DNA of 64,000 bases from Locusta migratoria (GCA_026315105.1 CM048747.1:279159491-279223490); one strand, 5' to 3'. Shown: positions 35,495 to 47,054, counted from the stretch's first letter. Notes: generated from the letters alone by a model not told the origin. Made by a program: numbers and translations.

Positions 35495-36690
35495 GGGCGC
35501 AGTCATAGGGTTGTTTCTGAGATTAAAACCCCTCCCGAAATGTTGATAAAGCTAACAAAAGTGTCACCGTTCTGTATCAGGATAAAGCCCACCTACATTT
35601 TTCCAGGGCTGGGAAGCCTTTAACAAGCTCCATACAGTCCCGATTTCTCCCCATGCGATTCCCATATTTTTTGGTGCCCTGAAGAAAGACAGTCATGTCC
35701 ATCGGTGTGTTTTGGAGAATCCTGTAGCTAACAGCAACATCGAGGAATTGACCATCTTGTTTCACAATGGATTAAATGTATTAACAGTTATTATGATTAC
35801 TACTGAAACAATGAACACTTTTTTTTTCAAGTTGTCTTCTTTTAATTTGTCTGATCCTTATAGATGAGTGTGACTTGCCTGTTTTCCGATCACTAGAAAC
35901 AATTTCTTGCTCAAGGAAACCTCTGTAAATTATAGTAAAGAGTGGGACTAAATCCGTCGGAGATGCTGTCGAGAAACTATCGAGCCCTAGAGCTTCGCTG
36001 TGCTATAGATATTTGAGCTGTTTCTCAACAACACTATTAGTAATTACAATGTTAGTCATAAGTATTTCTTGATCTTCCTATATCAACGAATCAAGGTTCA
36101 TGTTTAGTCAAACAGTATCTCTGCCATTGACAGCTTTCACGTACCGCAAAAATTTGAATTTGGAAGTGCTTCTCTTATAATGCTTCAGAAGTTATTGAAA
36201 GCTTCGCACACTACCCTATCTGATTGCTACCCGTGTTTCAATCCACATTTCCCTTTCATTATGATATGATTTGCCTTGTCCCTATTTCGGAGAAAACATA
36301 CATTCTCAGAAGGATTTTCTAATGTTGTTTGTATACCATGTTGACTTTCTAGTATCCAGTCATTTGAAATGAAAAATAATATACTGTACAGTGTTAGTGC
36401 CGTTTACAGTTCTATTAAGAAATCAATGTTCAAATGTCTGTAAATCTATCGGACCAAACTGCGTGGTCATCCGTCCGTAGCTTACAAACTACTTAAACCT
36501 AGGTAAACTAACCTATGGGCAAACACACACACCCATGCCCCAGGGAGGACTCGAACCTCCACGGCGAGCAACCGCGCGCTCCGCAGCGAGGAGCTTTAGA
36601 CCGCTCGGCTACTCCACCGCGACTTCTATTAAGAGTTCATGTTAAAACTGTCCACTCATCGAAAACCCAAAATCATATCCTGGCTACGCC
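35495..36690. repeat. GGCGTAGCC-type repeat family, copy I
   Basis: Begins near GGGCGCAGTCATAGGG...AAAACCCCTCCCGAAATG and ends TGGCTACGCC, an inverted version of the start. It is collinear with 37771-39097. The interior near 35880-36000 on the minus strand reads LVPLFTIIYRGFLEQEIVSS and DRKTGKSHSS, resembling the RT segment (WK-type motif) before motif 1 of CR1-like LINEs. The nature of the carrier is not resolved. Confidence 0.55.
36421..36623 (-). mobile_element. SINE, subfamily B, with TSD
   Basis: Full-length minus-strand copy with an intact B box (reverse of GGAGGTTCGAGTCC near 36548). It is flanked by a perfect TTCTATTAAGA at 36410-36420 and 36624-36634. It lies inside repeat copy I. 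Confidence 0.95.
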
Positions 36691-36699
36691 TATAGCAAG

Positions 36700-37520
36700 G
36701 GATAGGGACTGCGTGGAAAATAACATGTTATATACGCCACAGTTTATTCTAAGTTTGGTTCATTTCGTTTATTTCTCCAAAAACCATAAAATAATTGTAA
36801 TGTTTCTTGTCATAACGCTGCTCTCACGTCAGTTTGCCCTCTCCCCCTTAGAAGAGACCTCGAAAAACCTCAATTTTGTCATATCCTCTTAACGAGCTGC
36901 ATATTTATTTCAAATATCACAACTCGTAGCTCGTCCCCTTCCAATATTTCTTGTCCTAAAATAAATATAGCTGCAGCTCAGAAAGCCCTTCTTTTTTTAA
37001 AGTAGGTACTATTTTTTTCCTATGGCAGGCTGGCTGCGTCCTCAGTGCCGTTCTTCAGCCGATACAATAATTTTGACAATTTCCAATATCTTCAATTGAC
37101 AAAGTGTTAAGAAAAAGAATTTTAAAATACATGATGGCGAAAAATGGTGATTTAAAACCAACATTAAGTACTGATGTAATCAGTAAAACTGCCACCGTGG
37201 CTGAAGTACACTGATGTCAACACATATCACTAAACGGCGACGAGACGAAGAACACGGAATAAAACACGACGCAACACTTGCTCTCCCGGTAAGGCGGTTG
37301 CTTAAATATTAAATATTAACACTGAAACACTGGCACACGAGTTAAAACACTGCACTAAGACCCCGCAAGGAACCCCAAACTGGGTATTTGACATACGCGA
37401 AATAAACTAAAACATGGAAGCTTGAAGTAAGGGAAAAAATCGGTGTAACGATGGCAGGACTTTGTTCTAAATATGGTTCTAGAAACGATACTATGATCTC
37501 CTGCATCATATCAGTCCAGT
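36700..37520. other. Unassigned DNA
   Basis: No repeat or gene recognised between copy I and the SINE at 37527. Confidence 0.3.
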
Positions 37521-37526
37521 GGACCC

Positions 37527-37770
37527 GGGAGCCGTGGCTCAGCGCTACCTGTCTGAGGACTGAACGTATGGGGCCCGCGTTCGATTCCCGGTCGGGTTGG
37601 TAATTTTCTCCACTCGGGGACTGGATGTTATGTCGTCATCATCATCGACGCGCAAGTCGTCCATGTGGCGTCACCTAAGGACTTGCTCCAGACAGGCCGA
37701 ACACGATCCCAGCTGGGGTCTAACGACCAAAAATACCACACGAAAGCATCATCGCCATCCTGCATCGCAT
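37527..37770 (+). mobile_element. SINE, tRNA-like head with GTTCGATTCCCGG
   Basis: GGGAGCCGTGGCTCAGCGCT (A box) and GCGTTCGATTCCCGGTCGGG (B box) are followed by AATTTTCTCCACTCGGGGAC and a GTCATCATCATCG stretch. The 5' half of the body matches the truncated copy at 21963. Confidence 0.82.
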
Positions 37771-37994
37771 GGGCGTAGCGTGAGGGGCAGGGTGGGGGGG
37801 GGGGGGTTCTGGGATTCAAACCCCTCCCGAAGTTTTGGCAAGACTAATAAAAAATGGCACCATTGTGTATCAGGAAAGAGCCCACCTTCGTTTGGATAAG
37901 GCCTTAAAACCGTTACATATGTTCCATGCAGTCACGACTTCTCCCCATGCGATTTCCATATTTTTTGGAACTCAGAAGGAAGACATCGGACAAA

Positions 37995-38211
37995 TGTTGA
38001 AATCTTTGTAAGGCTATGGAACCAAATTCCAGTGGTAGTGGTGATCAGTTCCTAAACGAACAAATTACTTAAAGTAACTTATGTTAAGGACAAAACAGAC
38101 ACACACATACACACACAAAATGCCCGAGGGAGGACTGGAACGTCCAACGGGGAGCAGGCGCACACTCCGCAGCAAGCCGCCTTAGAGCACACGGCCAATC
38201 CCTTCCGCGGC
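37995..38211 (-). mobile_element. SINE, diverged, in copy II
   Basis: Minus-strand copy with a CA-rich stretch at 38097-38118, a decayed B box near 38137 and head CCGCGGAAGGGATTGGCC. Copy I lacks it at the homologous place. AAGACATCG on the left and AAAGACATTCG on the right may be its target duplication. Confidence 0.8.
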
Positions 38212-38788
38212 AAAGACATTCGTCGCCATTTGTATGTTTCAGACGAATAAGTGCACACATCAGTAACAATCATCGTCATGTAACTAACGGAAAACATTTA
38301 TGCACGGAGGAATTCGCCGTCTCACAGTACGGTAAATATATTAAGAGTTATGGTAGTTACTACTGGAATAATGAGCAGATTATGTAGTTTTTTCCTAAGT
38401 GTCTTCTTCTAATTTGTCTGCTCCTTATAGATGAGTGTGACTTGCCTGTTTTCCAATCACTAGGAACAATTTCATGCTTAAGATACCCACTGTAAATTTC
38501 GGTAAAGAGAGGAATTAAATACGTGAGAGATCCAGAGTTTTTTTTTTCAACTCAACTATCATAATGTCAGTGTCAGTAATTAAGGTTCCTGTCTAGTCAA
38601 AGAATATATACTTATATAGATATACTTATATTTTGCTACTGACAGCTTTCACGTGCAGCAAAATTTGCGTTTCGGGGTGCTTCTTTGATAATGCTTCAGA
38701 AGTTATTGCTAGATTTACACACTCCCTTTCTGATTGCCATCCGTGTATCTATTCGTGGTGTCTCTAGTACACAGTTCTTTTGAATGAA

Positions 38789-38992
38789 ATCAAATGTTCA
38801 AATGTTTGTAGATCTATAGGACCAAACTGCGTGGTCATTAGTCCGTAGCTTACGAACTACTTTAACCTGGGTAAACTAACCCAAGGACAAGACACACACA
38901 CCCATGCCCCAGGGAGGACTCGAACCTCCACGGCGAGCAACCGCGCGCTCCGCAGCGAGACGCCTTAGACCGCTCGGCTACTCCACCGCGGC
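38789..38992 (-). mobile_element. SINE, subfamily B, with TSD
   Basis: Full-length copy with a perfect 13-bp flank, TCTTTTGAATGAA, at 38776-38788 and 38993-39005. The insertion point is about 30 bases from where copy I received its own SINE. Confidence 0.95.
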
Positions 38993-39105
38993 TCTTTTGA
39001 ATGAATTAGTGCCGTTTGCAGTTCTGTTAAATAGTCCACTTTATTGCATAGTCCATTCATTGAGAACCCCTCCCGAAATTATGACCTGGCTGCGCCTGTG
39101 CTGTA

Positions 39106-39935
39106 TCATGTCAAGTAAAAAGACCGCAAGCCGAAGAACGGCCGTCAGGTGTTCAGGGAGAGAGCAGTTCCAATCAAGGTCTCTCTCGACTCGGGAGCCA
39201 CCTGGCGACCGTTACTCGAAACAGCGCCGCAGCACGTACCTTCCGACACGTAGCTACTCCGTATACGTGGTAAAGCAGCTTGGCCGAACCCGCTTACCTG
39301 CTACGTACAGTAACACGACTAAAGCGATATGGTGCGTGTTTTATTCCATTTACACGAGAAGAACGCATACGTCTATGAGATTAATTAAGGAAACAAGGAA
39401 GTTACCTATTTAGGATTCGCTGCACTGACACGAGCATTTGAAGAGACCGGCACAGAACAATTTTTTAAAGTTAATCAGCTTTTATATTGCTAAAGTTAGA
39501 AAGATAAAGAATTCTGAGTCTTACTACACTTTAAAAATCGTATTAGTTAAGGTGTATCTGCGGTGGGCAGCAAACAGCTGTCTTCCACGAGGCTGGCCTT
39601 CTTTTGCGAGCAAAATGCTTTGACGACGGCGTGGAACGCCGCACAGCGGCAGACCGCACTGCAGAATGCGCAGCTGGCAAGAAATGTGGTACCTGGAGGA
39701 TGTGCAGGCGGAGCCTGGGCTGGTCACGTGCCACACGCGACTCGCAGCCGGACACGGACGCGACTAACGGTACAGCCGCACAGCGCTGCACCACGCCATT
39801 CAGGCGCGCGCCTCACTCAAGGGCACAGCTAGGCTGTAGGCTGCCACCAAGTGCGAGACCGACACCTCCGAGGGCAATCAACTCAAGAGAAAGAAAGCGA
39901 AAGCAAAAGCGCAAATACGTACCAGTTGCACAGTG
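39106..39935. other. GC-richer DNA without recognised gene
   Basis: 39560-39900 is GC-rich with open frames on both strands. No domain, start context or splice pattern convinced me. Confidence 0.3.
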
Positions 39936-39987
39936 TAAAGGTACGTTGACACTGACCATAAAAACGGCGCCATAGCATGTGGCATTA

Positions 39988-41225
39988 AAGGCTATAGTCG
40001 AGCCGCCGAAAGAACGACTCTGACAGCTAGCGGCTATGTTGCCAATACTGCTATGCGGCTGTTTGTTGTTCCGCCGTGTCGGTCGCCGGCATACGAATAT
40101 CACGTCCGAAAATTTTGGGACCGTTGCTATGTACTAAAAAAAAAAAAAAAAAAAAGCGTGAACGAACGAGAACAATCACGAAGTAATGAAAAACACTCTT
40201 TTTCAGTTAAAAAGAAAAGGTTTAGAAATATATGTCGAGTTAAAGCTTCATATGTTCCAGTATTCCATTAAATATAACGTATGATTTAGTCTTTAGCGAA
40301 AGTTCGCTATTTGAAGAATTTTGTTTATATATTTCATCTTCTATAACTATTTTCCACAGACTCGCTGTTATTACTCGGACACTGTATTGTGGCAGTCTGC
40401 CGAGAGGGTAAAAAAATAAGGACTACCACTTTACAAGTAGTAAAACCGCCTCTTCCAGTGAAATGATTTGTCTTCTTAGATAAAGAGTTTTTGTCTCATT
40501 CGTTTATGGTCGCTGTTGACTGCCATAGTATAGTGTCCGAGTAATATTATCAGATCAGTTTCGACAGCTAGTCTATTGGTCACAGAAGTAGAAATAAAAT
40601 AATGTAATGTTTCAGGAAATGATCTTTGGCTGCGAAACAAACTATACATTAAAAATCAGTCGCGGCCAGCATCATGTGCAATGCACCGCTGCTACTGCTT
40701 CCGTCCCCTAATCTTATTATTAATTCTTCTACCCGTTCTTCTGGTGTACTTTTTTGTTCCCATGCCTCTTCTAAGATGTGCCACGTATGTGTGACAACAT
40801 TGTTCCATTTCGTGGGAGTAATACTGCCCAATGCTTTTGTTAATGAAAAACGTTTATTATTTCTTCGACGAACGATTTCACCTGAGCCCACAGGAGTTCT
40901 ATTGCATTGAAATGGCAGTGATATGGTGGAAGGCGCAACACTCTATGACCACTTTCTTCAGAAATGGTATGAATTTCATAAATGATTTTTCGGCTTTTGT
41001 TTTTGCAACACAACGAGACAAACGATGAACACGCGACAGATGCTTTGCAGCGACTGAAGCACGCCACCCTGTGCGACCTTGAGTGGCAGGGTGGCAACGA
41101 GGCACTGTTACCCCGGCAACGTTTACGAATTCCAGAGCTCAGGTTGGTGCTCGAGTGTCCCCCCCACCCTCTGCGGACCACGTGCGCGAACTGTCAGGGT
41201 CGTTCTTTCGGCGGCCCGACTATAG
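39988..41225. mobile_element. Inner TIR element with DDE transposase relic
   Basis: CTATAGTCGAGCCGCCGAAA at the left is matched on the minus strand at the right by CTATAGTCGGGCCGCCGAAA, with the pairing running ~35 bp into GAACGAC(T/C)CTGACAG. A 19-base A-run lies at 40137-40155. The minus-strand transposase fragment lies inside. Confidence 0.6.
40649..41075 (-). pseudogene. IS630/Tc1-like DDE transposase C-terminus
   Basis: On the minus strand: ISEESGHRVLRLPPYHCHFN then AIELLWAQVKSFV, where N-x-IE-L-x-W contains the final catalytic Glu of the DDE_3-type domain. After a one-base frameshift at about 40880 it continues RRRNNKRFSLTKALGSITPT, KWNNVVTHTWHILEEAWEQ and VEELIIRLGDGSSSS, which is the usual C-terminal end. 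The N-terminal HTH and the first two catalytic Asp are gone. I recognise the family from the PPYHC...NxIELxW block. Confidence 0.7.
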
Positions 41226-42119
41226 TGTACACGACGACACCAGGTTGCGACACTCGTTTCATGAAATGAGTTGCGCGCAACTGGTTTCGTGTATGTCTGT
41301 AGACGCGGCGCCAATACTATACACTTCATTTCCGTTGTTTTGTGAGTGCCGCAGTCGCCGTAGAATGAAAGTTTTGGTAGCTGTAAAAGTTGTGGCGGAG
41401 CTATTGCTTCTCTGTGTGAAGTCGCTGCATAAGACTAAACATAAAAAGACTAAGAAACGTGTTTGGGTTCGCGACTGGATTAAAAAAAGACGTCAGATCG
41501 GTACCTGAAAAAAAATTGTGATCGAAGACCCTAGAAGTTATTTTAATCAACTCAGAATGTCACCAGAGCCGTTTACGTTCCTTTTAAACAGAGTTAGTAA
41601 TGCAATAAATAAACAAGATATTGTTATGGTGAAGCATTGTCACCAGAACTGAAATTACAAATTGCATCACGTTTCTTGTTCAATAGCTATCTCTACAATA
41701 CCTGTACCGTGTTGTCAAATCCACAATTGCCATAGTTCGTTTGCATAGGTATTTGGTATCGAATGTACTTTAGTCTGCAATTCACTAATCGTCAACCCAT
41801 CAATATTTAATTCACGATTAATTGCTTCAAGAGCACTAACACGCCGCTGCTTATTACTGAAATTTTCATCGTTAAAACGGCGCAAACACCTATGCATCGC
41901 ATATATGTTCGAAAACCGTATTATTTCTTCCTTTCCCCCCTTTATGCTTTGTTTTGCTCTGTATTGGTTATCACCTAACCTAAAAACACGCGCAATCGGT
42001 TTCGCCAAAGTTGGAAGGTGCCGAAACTGTTTAGTTTCGGCAACGAGTTGCGCGAACGCCTGCCGCGCATGCGCACTGGCCAGTAGCGCAGTTTCATGAA
42101 ACCTAGTGTCGTCGTGTAA
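41226..42119 (+). mobile_element. PIF/Harbinger transposon, deletion derivative
   Basis: The TIRs read GTACACGACGACACCAGGTT on the left and TTACACGACGACACTAGGTT on the minus strand at the right, each continuing into TTTCATGAAA. The two genes typical of the superfamily, a nuclease and a Myb/MADF-like partner, are both present as fragments and face each other. About 0.9 kb remains of an element that should be several kb. Confidence 0.72.
41365..41700 (+). pseudogene. Harbinger nuclease (HARBI1-like) N-terminus
   Basis: It starts MKVLVAVKVVAELLLLCVKS and runs into KKRVWVRDWIKKRRQIGT. After a stop it continues VIEDPRSYFNQLRMSPEPFTFLLNRVSNAI, the conserved N-terminal block W(V/I)R.W..RR...GA...L..ED...Y.N..RM....F..LL..V of PIF/Harbinger nucleases. 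The catalytic DDE core is deleted. It ends near the convergent MADF-like ORF. Confidence 0.75.
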
Positions 42120-42167
42120 ACTAGCCAAAGGCTTATGTGGAAGTGGTGCTGTCACAGCCGTTTCCAC
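41715..42167 (-). pseudogene. Harbinger MADF/Myb-like partner fragment
   Basis: On the minus strand the distal part reads EAINRELNIDGLTISELQTK and VHSIPNTYANEL, matching the L(T/S)..E(L/V)..K...(L/I)R..Y..E(L/V) core of MADF/Myb-SANT domains. These are the DNA-binding partners of Harbinger nucleases. The first ~50 residues of the ORF are TIR translation. The C-terminal basic half is missing. Confidence 0.6.
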
Positions 42168-42190
42168 TCGCTCCTGTCAGAATCCTGGTT

Positions 42191-42372
42191 ATGCCGCGGT
42201 GGAGTAGCCGAGCGGAGCGCGCGGTTGCTCGCCGTGGAGGTTCGAGTCCTTCCTGGGGCATGGGTGTGTGTGTTTGTCCTTAGGTTAGTTTACCTAGGTT
42301 TAAGTAGTTTGTAAGCTACGGACTGATGACCACGCTGTTTGGTCCGATGGATTTACAAACATTTGAACATTT
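42191..42372 (+). mobile_element. SINE, subfamily B, with TSD
   Basis: GCCGCGGTGGAGTAGCCGAG head, B box GGAGGTTCGAGTCC near 42235, standard tail. It is flanked by a perfect GAATCCTGGTT at 42180-42190 and 42373-42383. Confidence 0.95.
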
Positions 42373-42383
42373 GAATCCTGGTT

Positions 42384-43505
42384 GCGTGGCTGCCAACATG
42401 GCGTCATTGGTGTTGTCATTTAGAATTGCTATAAGACTACAGTAAGAGGGAAATAAATTGTAAATGTTGTTGTTTGGCACTGCATTTTGCGTATAAACAA
42501 CACTCATATATTAAAGACAGGTATAAACCAAGTCGCACATGTAAACAAACCTCTATTACCGAAACAATTACGAATAAAAAAAAAGTAAATTTCGATTGGG
42601 ATCTGCTTAACAAGCTCTGGGAGAAAGTCTGATATCAACATTACAAATGCACTACTTGACAAATTGATACAATAAGTGCCACTGTGATATTTGACACTTA
42701 ACCATTACCTGTCATCTCTTCGATCTTGATATCTTGTCATCAAAACAAGTTCAGTGTTCTGATGTAATGTTCTGGATGCTATTTACAATGTAATGGACGC
42801 TTATTTGAAATCTAATATAGCTACCTACAATTGCCCACAGTTAAACATGACGTCTTTTTAATTACTTCGATTTTTGAGGTTATGCTTTGTACAACTGCAC
42901 TGACAGTTACTGTAATACAGTTCATTTCCTTATTTAACATATACACTCAATTAGACATTGCAACATGAACCTTGTCATTTGCTTTCTAAAATCCATGTGG
43001 CAAGTGTTTATGAGAAATGAAAATGCCAATTCCAGAATGTGAATACAATCCCAGCACCACATTTATTTTCTGCATTTGTACAATTAAATAGTCTGTTGTG
43101 TACCTACAAATCTCCCTTCAGTAATCACTCAGTAACACCTGTTTAGTCACACACAAATATCAACCATACACTGTACAAGAACATCATAAAATACGCAAAT
43201 TAACTACAGTATGCTCATGAAAACTTTGTCCTGCATTCCAATGTCTATCACTGTTACCCAAAAAACCATACTTAAAGCACATATTGGAAAGATCTTTAAT
43301 GTGGACAATTAAAATGCACATTGTTTGAAAAACGTAGGCATAAATACACGAAAACACCAAATACGGCAATAGGTTTCAAATAAACAAGGCGGCGGTTTGT
43401 TTTCCATCTGAGAAATGGAGCCACAAAGTTCGAATGACCTGAACTTTGTCTAGTGGAGACAGTTGAGTGGCGGCACCCAAATATTTACCATTGACACTAG
43501 CATTT
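42384..43505. other. AT-rich DNA, nothing recognised
   Basis: Lies inside the outer TIR pair. No transposase or exon motifs seen in 1.1 kb; it may be the original interior of the outer element or host DNA. Confidence 0.3.
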
Positions 43506-43644
43506 TCCGTGGCGAAAGTCAAATGGCGCCATTTTTGTGGTCAGTGTCAACGTACCTTAAGCCGATAGCGTTCGAGCAGTCGACCGCTGTCTTACGGAAT
43601 TAATGCTTTGAACGAGAGTTGAGTGGATTTCAAAAGATTGTCAT

Positions 43645-44420
43645 TCTACATCTACATCTACAACCATACTCCGCAAGCCACCTGACGGTGTGTGGCGGAG
43701 GGTACCTAGAGTACCACTATCGATTTTCCGCCCTATTCCAGTCACGTATTGTTCCCGGAAAGAAGGATTATCGGTATGCCTCTGTGTGGACTCTAATCTC
43801 TCTGATTTTATCCTCACGGTCTCTTCGCGAGATATACGTAGGAGAGAGCAATATACTGCTAGACTCCTCGGTAAAGGTATGTTCTCGAAACTTCGACAAA
43901 AGCCCGTACCGAGCGACAGAGCGTCTCTCCTGCAGAGTCTTCCACTGGAGTTTATCGATCATCGCCGTAACGCTTTCACGATTACCAAATGATCCTGTAA
44001 CGAAGCGCGCTGCTCTCCGTTGGATCTTCTCTACCTCCTCTATCAATCCCACCTGGTACGGATCCCACACCGGTGAGCAGTATTCAAGCTGTGGGCGAAC
44101 AAGTGTACTGTAACCTACTTCCTTTGTTTTCGGACTGCATTTCCTTAGGAGTCTTCCAATGAATCTAAGTCTGGCATCTGCTTTACCGACGATTGATTTT
44201 ATATGGTCGTTCCATTTTAAATCCCTCCTAATGACTACTCCCAGATACTTTATGGAATTAACTGCTTCCAGTTGCTGCCCTGCTATAGTGTAGCTAAATG
44301 ATAAAGGATCTTTCTTTCTGTGTATTCGCAGCACATTACACTTGTCATTGCAGGATTTCTCGGCGAATACGAGTGATGACATCTTTTCGGGTAATAAGCC
44401 GAATGCTGGCGTCGTCTCCT
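43645..44420 (-). pseudogene. CR1-type LINE, 3' fragment
   Basis: On the minus strand, after a junction near 44400, it reads CNDKCNVLRIHRKKDPLSFS, NSIKYLGVVIRRDLKWNDHI, VGYSTLVRPQLEYCSPVWDP, IQRRAARFVTGSFGNR and LQWKTLQERRSVARYGLLSK. This is the post-catalytic thumb and C-terminal part of the RT. The 3' end is an imperfect TGTAGATGTAGATGTAGAA tail at 43645, typical for this LINE type. The open frame is uninterrupted over ~210 codons, so it is a young 5'-truncated insertion. The first ~40 codons of the ORF belong to other sequence. Confidence 0.85.
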
Positions 44421-45065
44421 CACCAGTACCACGAATTATATGAAGTGCATATATATGTAACATACCGGAATACAGCGGCGGACTAAGGCTGTCGGAGGCC
44501 CGGGGCGGCGGCAAAACAAAATGAGGCCCCCCCCCATTCCCTTTTAAATACATGTATTACTATAAAACAGTAATTTTTGCGTTTTGGAGGCCCTCCCGGG
44601 ACGAGAGGTGAGGGCCAGTGTTGTTCGTGGACAACAACGTATTAAAAGTTCATTTAGTCTGTATTTTGTGCCTCAATCCTTAAAGCTGCATTTTTGTTGA
44701 TGAAAAACATGCTTCTAGTACGACATTTTGCCGCTTCGTACGGCGTGTAGCCAATTCTGATGCATTAATCTGTCCATCTTTGAGGTTGTGTTGCGTTGCC
44801 TTCTGTACGTGGCCGAGACTGTGAGCGTGAGAGTAGTTCCTTATATTTAATTCCATCAGTGAACTGTCTTGTCTTCGGTGCTGTGGCAAAGATTACGCTA
44901 CCATTATTGATCTGGCAGTGTTAACTATCAACAAAATAACGTCCAAGTAATAAAATATATGATCGTGTTGTACGTATTTCCTCAGTAACAGAAGTATTTT
45001 GAATTAAGAAACGCAATCTTATCTCTGCATTTACAAACTAAGACGGAGCTGATACAGTACACTGT
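44421..45065. other. Unassigned DNA
   Basis: No repeat or gene recognised except a C-run near 44527. Confidence 0.3.
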
Positions 45066-45099
45066 AGTACATCTACATATACAGAAATACTCTGCAAGC

Positions 45100-46300
45100 C
45101 ACCCTGATGTGCATAGCAGAGGGTTCATCGAACAGCTTTTATGGTGTTTCTCTACGGTTCCATTCTCTAATAGCTCACGAGAATGGGAACACCTAAATCT
45201 TTCCGTTTTCGATCTGATTTCTCTTATTTTATTTTCATGATCATGTCTTCCTATGTAGGTAGCTGCTAACAAAATATGTTTGCATTCGGAAGAGAAAGTT
45301 GGTGAAAGACATTTCGCAAATAGATCTCGTCGCAACAAATAACGCCTTTCTTTTAATGATTTCCACCTGCACGTGGGCATAATTTCTGTAACACTCTCTT
45401 CCCTATATCACAATAGTACAAAACGAGCTGCCCTTCTCAGAAGTTTCTCTAAATCGTCTGCCAGTCCCACTTGGTGGGGATCCCACAAAGCGCAGCAATA
45501 CTCCAAAATAGGACGCACAAGTGTAATGTAGGTAGTTTCTTCAGTACAACTGTTGCATCTTCTAAGTGTTCTGCCAACGAAAAGTTGTCTTCGGTTCGCT
45601 TTCCCTAAAATATTTGCTATATGTTCTTTTCTACTTAATTTGTTTGTAATTGCTACTCCCAGGTATTTAGTTGAATTTACGGCCTGTAGCTTTGATTGAT
45701 TGATCGTGTAAATAAAGTTTAACGGGCCTCTTTTAGTGCTCATATGAATGACTTCAAACTTCTCATTATTAAAGGTCAATTACCATTTTTAGCACCATTC
45801 AGATATCTTATCTAAATCATTTTCCAGTTGCTTTTGATCTTCTGGTGACTTTACTAACCGATAAGTGACAGCATCATCCGCGAACAACCTAAGAGAGGTA
45901 CTCAGATTGTCTCCTAAATCGTTTATAAAAATAATGAACAGTATGGACCCTATAACACTTCCCTGGGGAAGGCCAGATATCACTTCAGTTCTACTCGATG
46001 ACTTTCTGTCAGTTACAACGTACTGGGTCCTTTCTGACAGGAAATCACGAATCCAATCGCACAACTGTGATAGTATATCAAAATCACGCAGTTTGATTAG
46101 AAGACGCTTCTGAGGTGTAGTGTCGAAAGCCTTCCGCAAATCTAGAAATACGGAATCTATTTGACATCCCATGTCTGTAGCACTCATCACATCATGTGAG
46201 TAAAGAGCTAGCTGTGTTTAACAAGAACGATACTTTCTGAATCCGTGTTGACTATGGGACAATAGGTCGTTCTCTTCGAGGTAGTTCATAATATTTGTGG
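45100..46300 (-). pseudogene. CR1 reverse transcriptase and C-terminus
   Basis: IDSVFLDLRKAFDTTPQKRL (motif A Asp), ISGLPQGSVIGSILFIIFIN, LRLFADDAVTYRLVKS (motif C FADD) and ENDLDKISEWC end at 45789. After a stop: TFNNEKFEVIHMSTKRGPLN, NSTKYLGVAITNKLSRKEHI, LVRPILEYCCALWDPHQVGL and LRRAARFVLL. After a frameshift: LKERRYLLRRDLFAKCLSPT. All catalytic residues can be seen, but they are not in one frame. Confidence 0.87.
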
Positions 46301-46544
46301 AAAGTGTATGTTACAAAATCCTGCTGCAAACCGATGTCAATGATATTTGCGGATCACTCCTATTGGCTATTTCGAATATTGGCGTAACCTGTGCAACTTT
46401 CCAGTCTTTGTGTACGGAACGTTCGCTGAGTGAGCGGTTGTATGTGATAACTATGTATGGGACTATTGCATCAGCATACTCTGAAGGAAAACTAATTCAT
46501 ATACAATCAGTACTGGGATATTTAGTTTTGTTAAGTGATTTAAG

Positions 46545-47054
46545 TTACTTTAATACATCAGGGGTATCAACTTCTAAATTACGCTTGCTGGCAGCTGTTC
46601 TTGATACGAATTCTGGAGTATCTGCTTCGTCTTCTTTCGTGAAGGGATTTCGGAAGACTGTGTTAAGCAATTTTGATTTTGCAGAACTCTCAACAGCAGC
46701 ATCACCGTTACTGTTGCGTAGTGAAATTATTGATTGTGTTTTACCGCTGGTATACTTTACAAGCGACCAGAATTTCTTAGGATTCGCTACGAAAGTATGT
46801 GACAGGTTTTCGTTGTGCAATTTGTTATAGGCTTCTCGTATTGAAGTTCGAGTTAAATTTCTAGTTTCTGTAAAAGACTGCAAGTCATGAAGATTTTGAG
46901 ACAGATTAAATTTCGCATGCTTTTTTCTTTGCTTTTGCAAGAATGATCTAACCAGTTTTGTGTACCGCGTTGGGTCAGACCCCTCTTTTGTTAATTTGTT
47001 TGGTATAAATCTGTCAATAGTTGTCGATATTATTTCTTTGAATGTAAGCCACAT
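46545..47054 (-). pseudogene. CR1 EN-RT linker
   Basis: Reads MWLTFKEIISTTIDRFIPNK, LVRSFLQKQRKKHAKFNLSQ, PKKFWSLVKYTSGKTQSIIS and LLNTVFRNPFTKEDEADTPE. It is collinear with residues ~330-480 of the plus-strand copy at 61.5 kb. No enzymatic motif of its own. Confidence 0.85.

Larger units (their letters stand above)
37771..39097. repeat. GGCGTAGCC-type repeat family, copy II
   Basis: Starts GGGCGTAGCGTGAGGGG, includes a G-run at about 37791-37806, then ATTCAAACCCCTCCCGAAG, and ends GACCTGGCTGCGCC. Collinear with copy I: CTTCTCCCCATGCGATTTCC, GATGAGTGTGACTTGCCTGT and GACAGCTTTCACGTGCAGCA all have counterparts in the same order. Two SINEs are inserted. Confidence 0.6.
39938..43559. mobile_element. 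3.6-kb TIR-bounded nested complex
   Basis: AAGGTACGTTGACACTGACC at 39938 is the start of an inverted match to GGTCAGTGTCAACGTACCTT at about 43539-43558. The match continues inward as (C/T)AAAAA(C/T)GGCGCCAT. It contains a second TIR pair (39988/41225), a Harbinger derivative (41226-42119) and a SINE (42191). Which enzyme moved the outer element is not known. Confidence 0.6.

Noticed and set aside
36515..39413. ORFs starting near GLEPP or EDSNLHG motifs (also at 1364, 6781, 35037, 49383, 58828)
   Set aside because: They are translations of SINE heads: the B box reversed gives GLEPP or similar. Not proteins.
39543..40103. Overlapping ORFs on both strands in GC-rich DNA
   Set aside because: Open frames follow from base composition; part is a TIR of the nested complex. 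No domain recognised.
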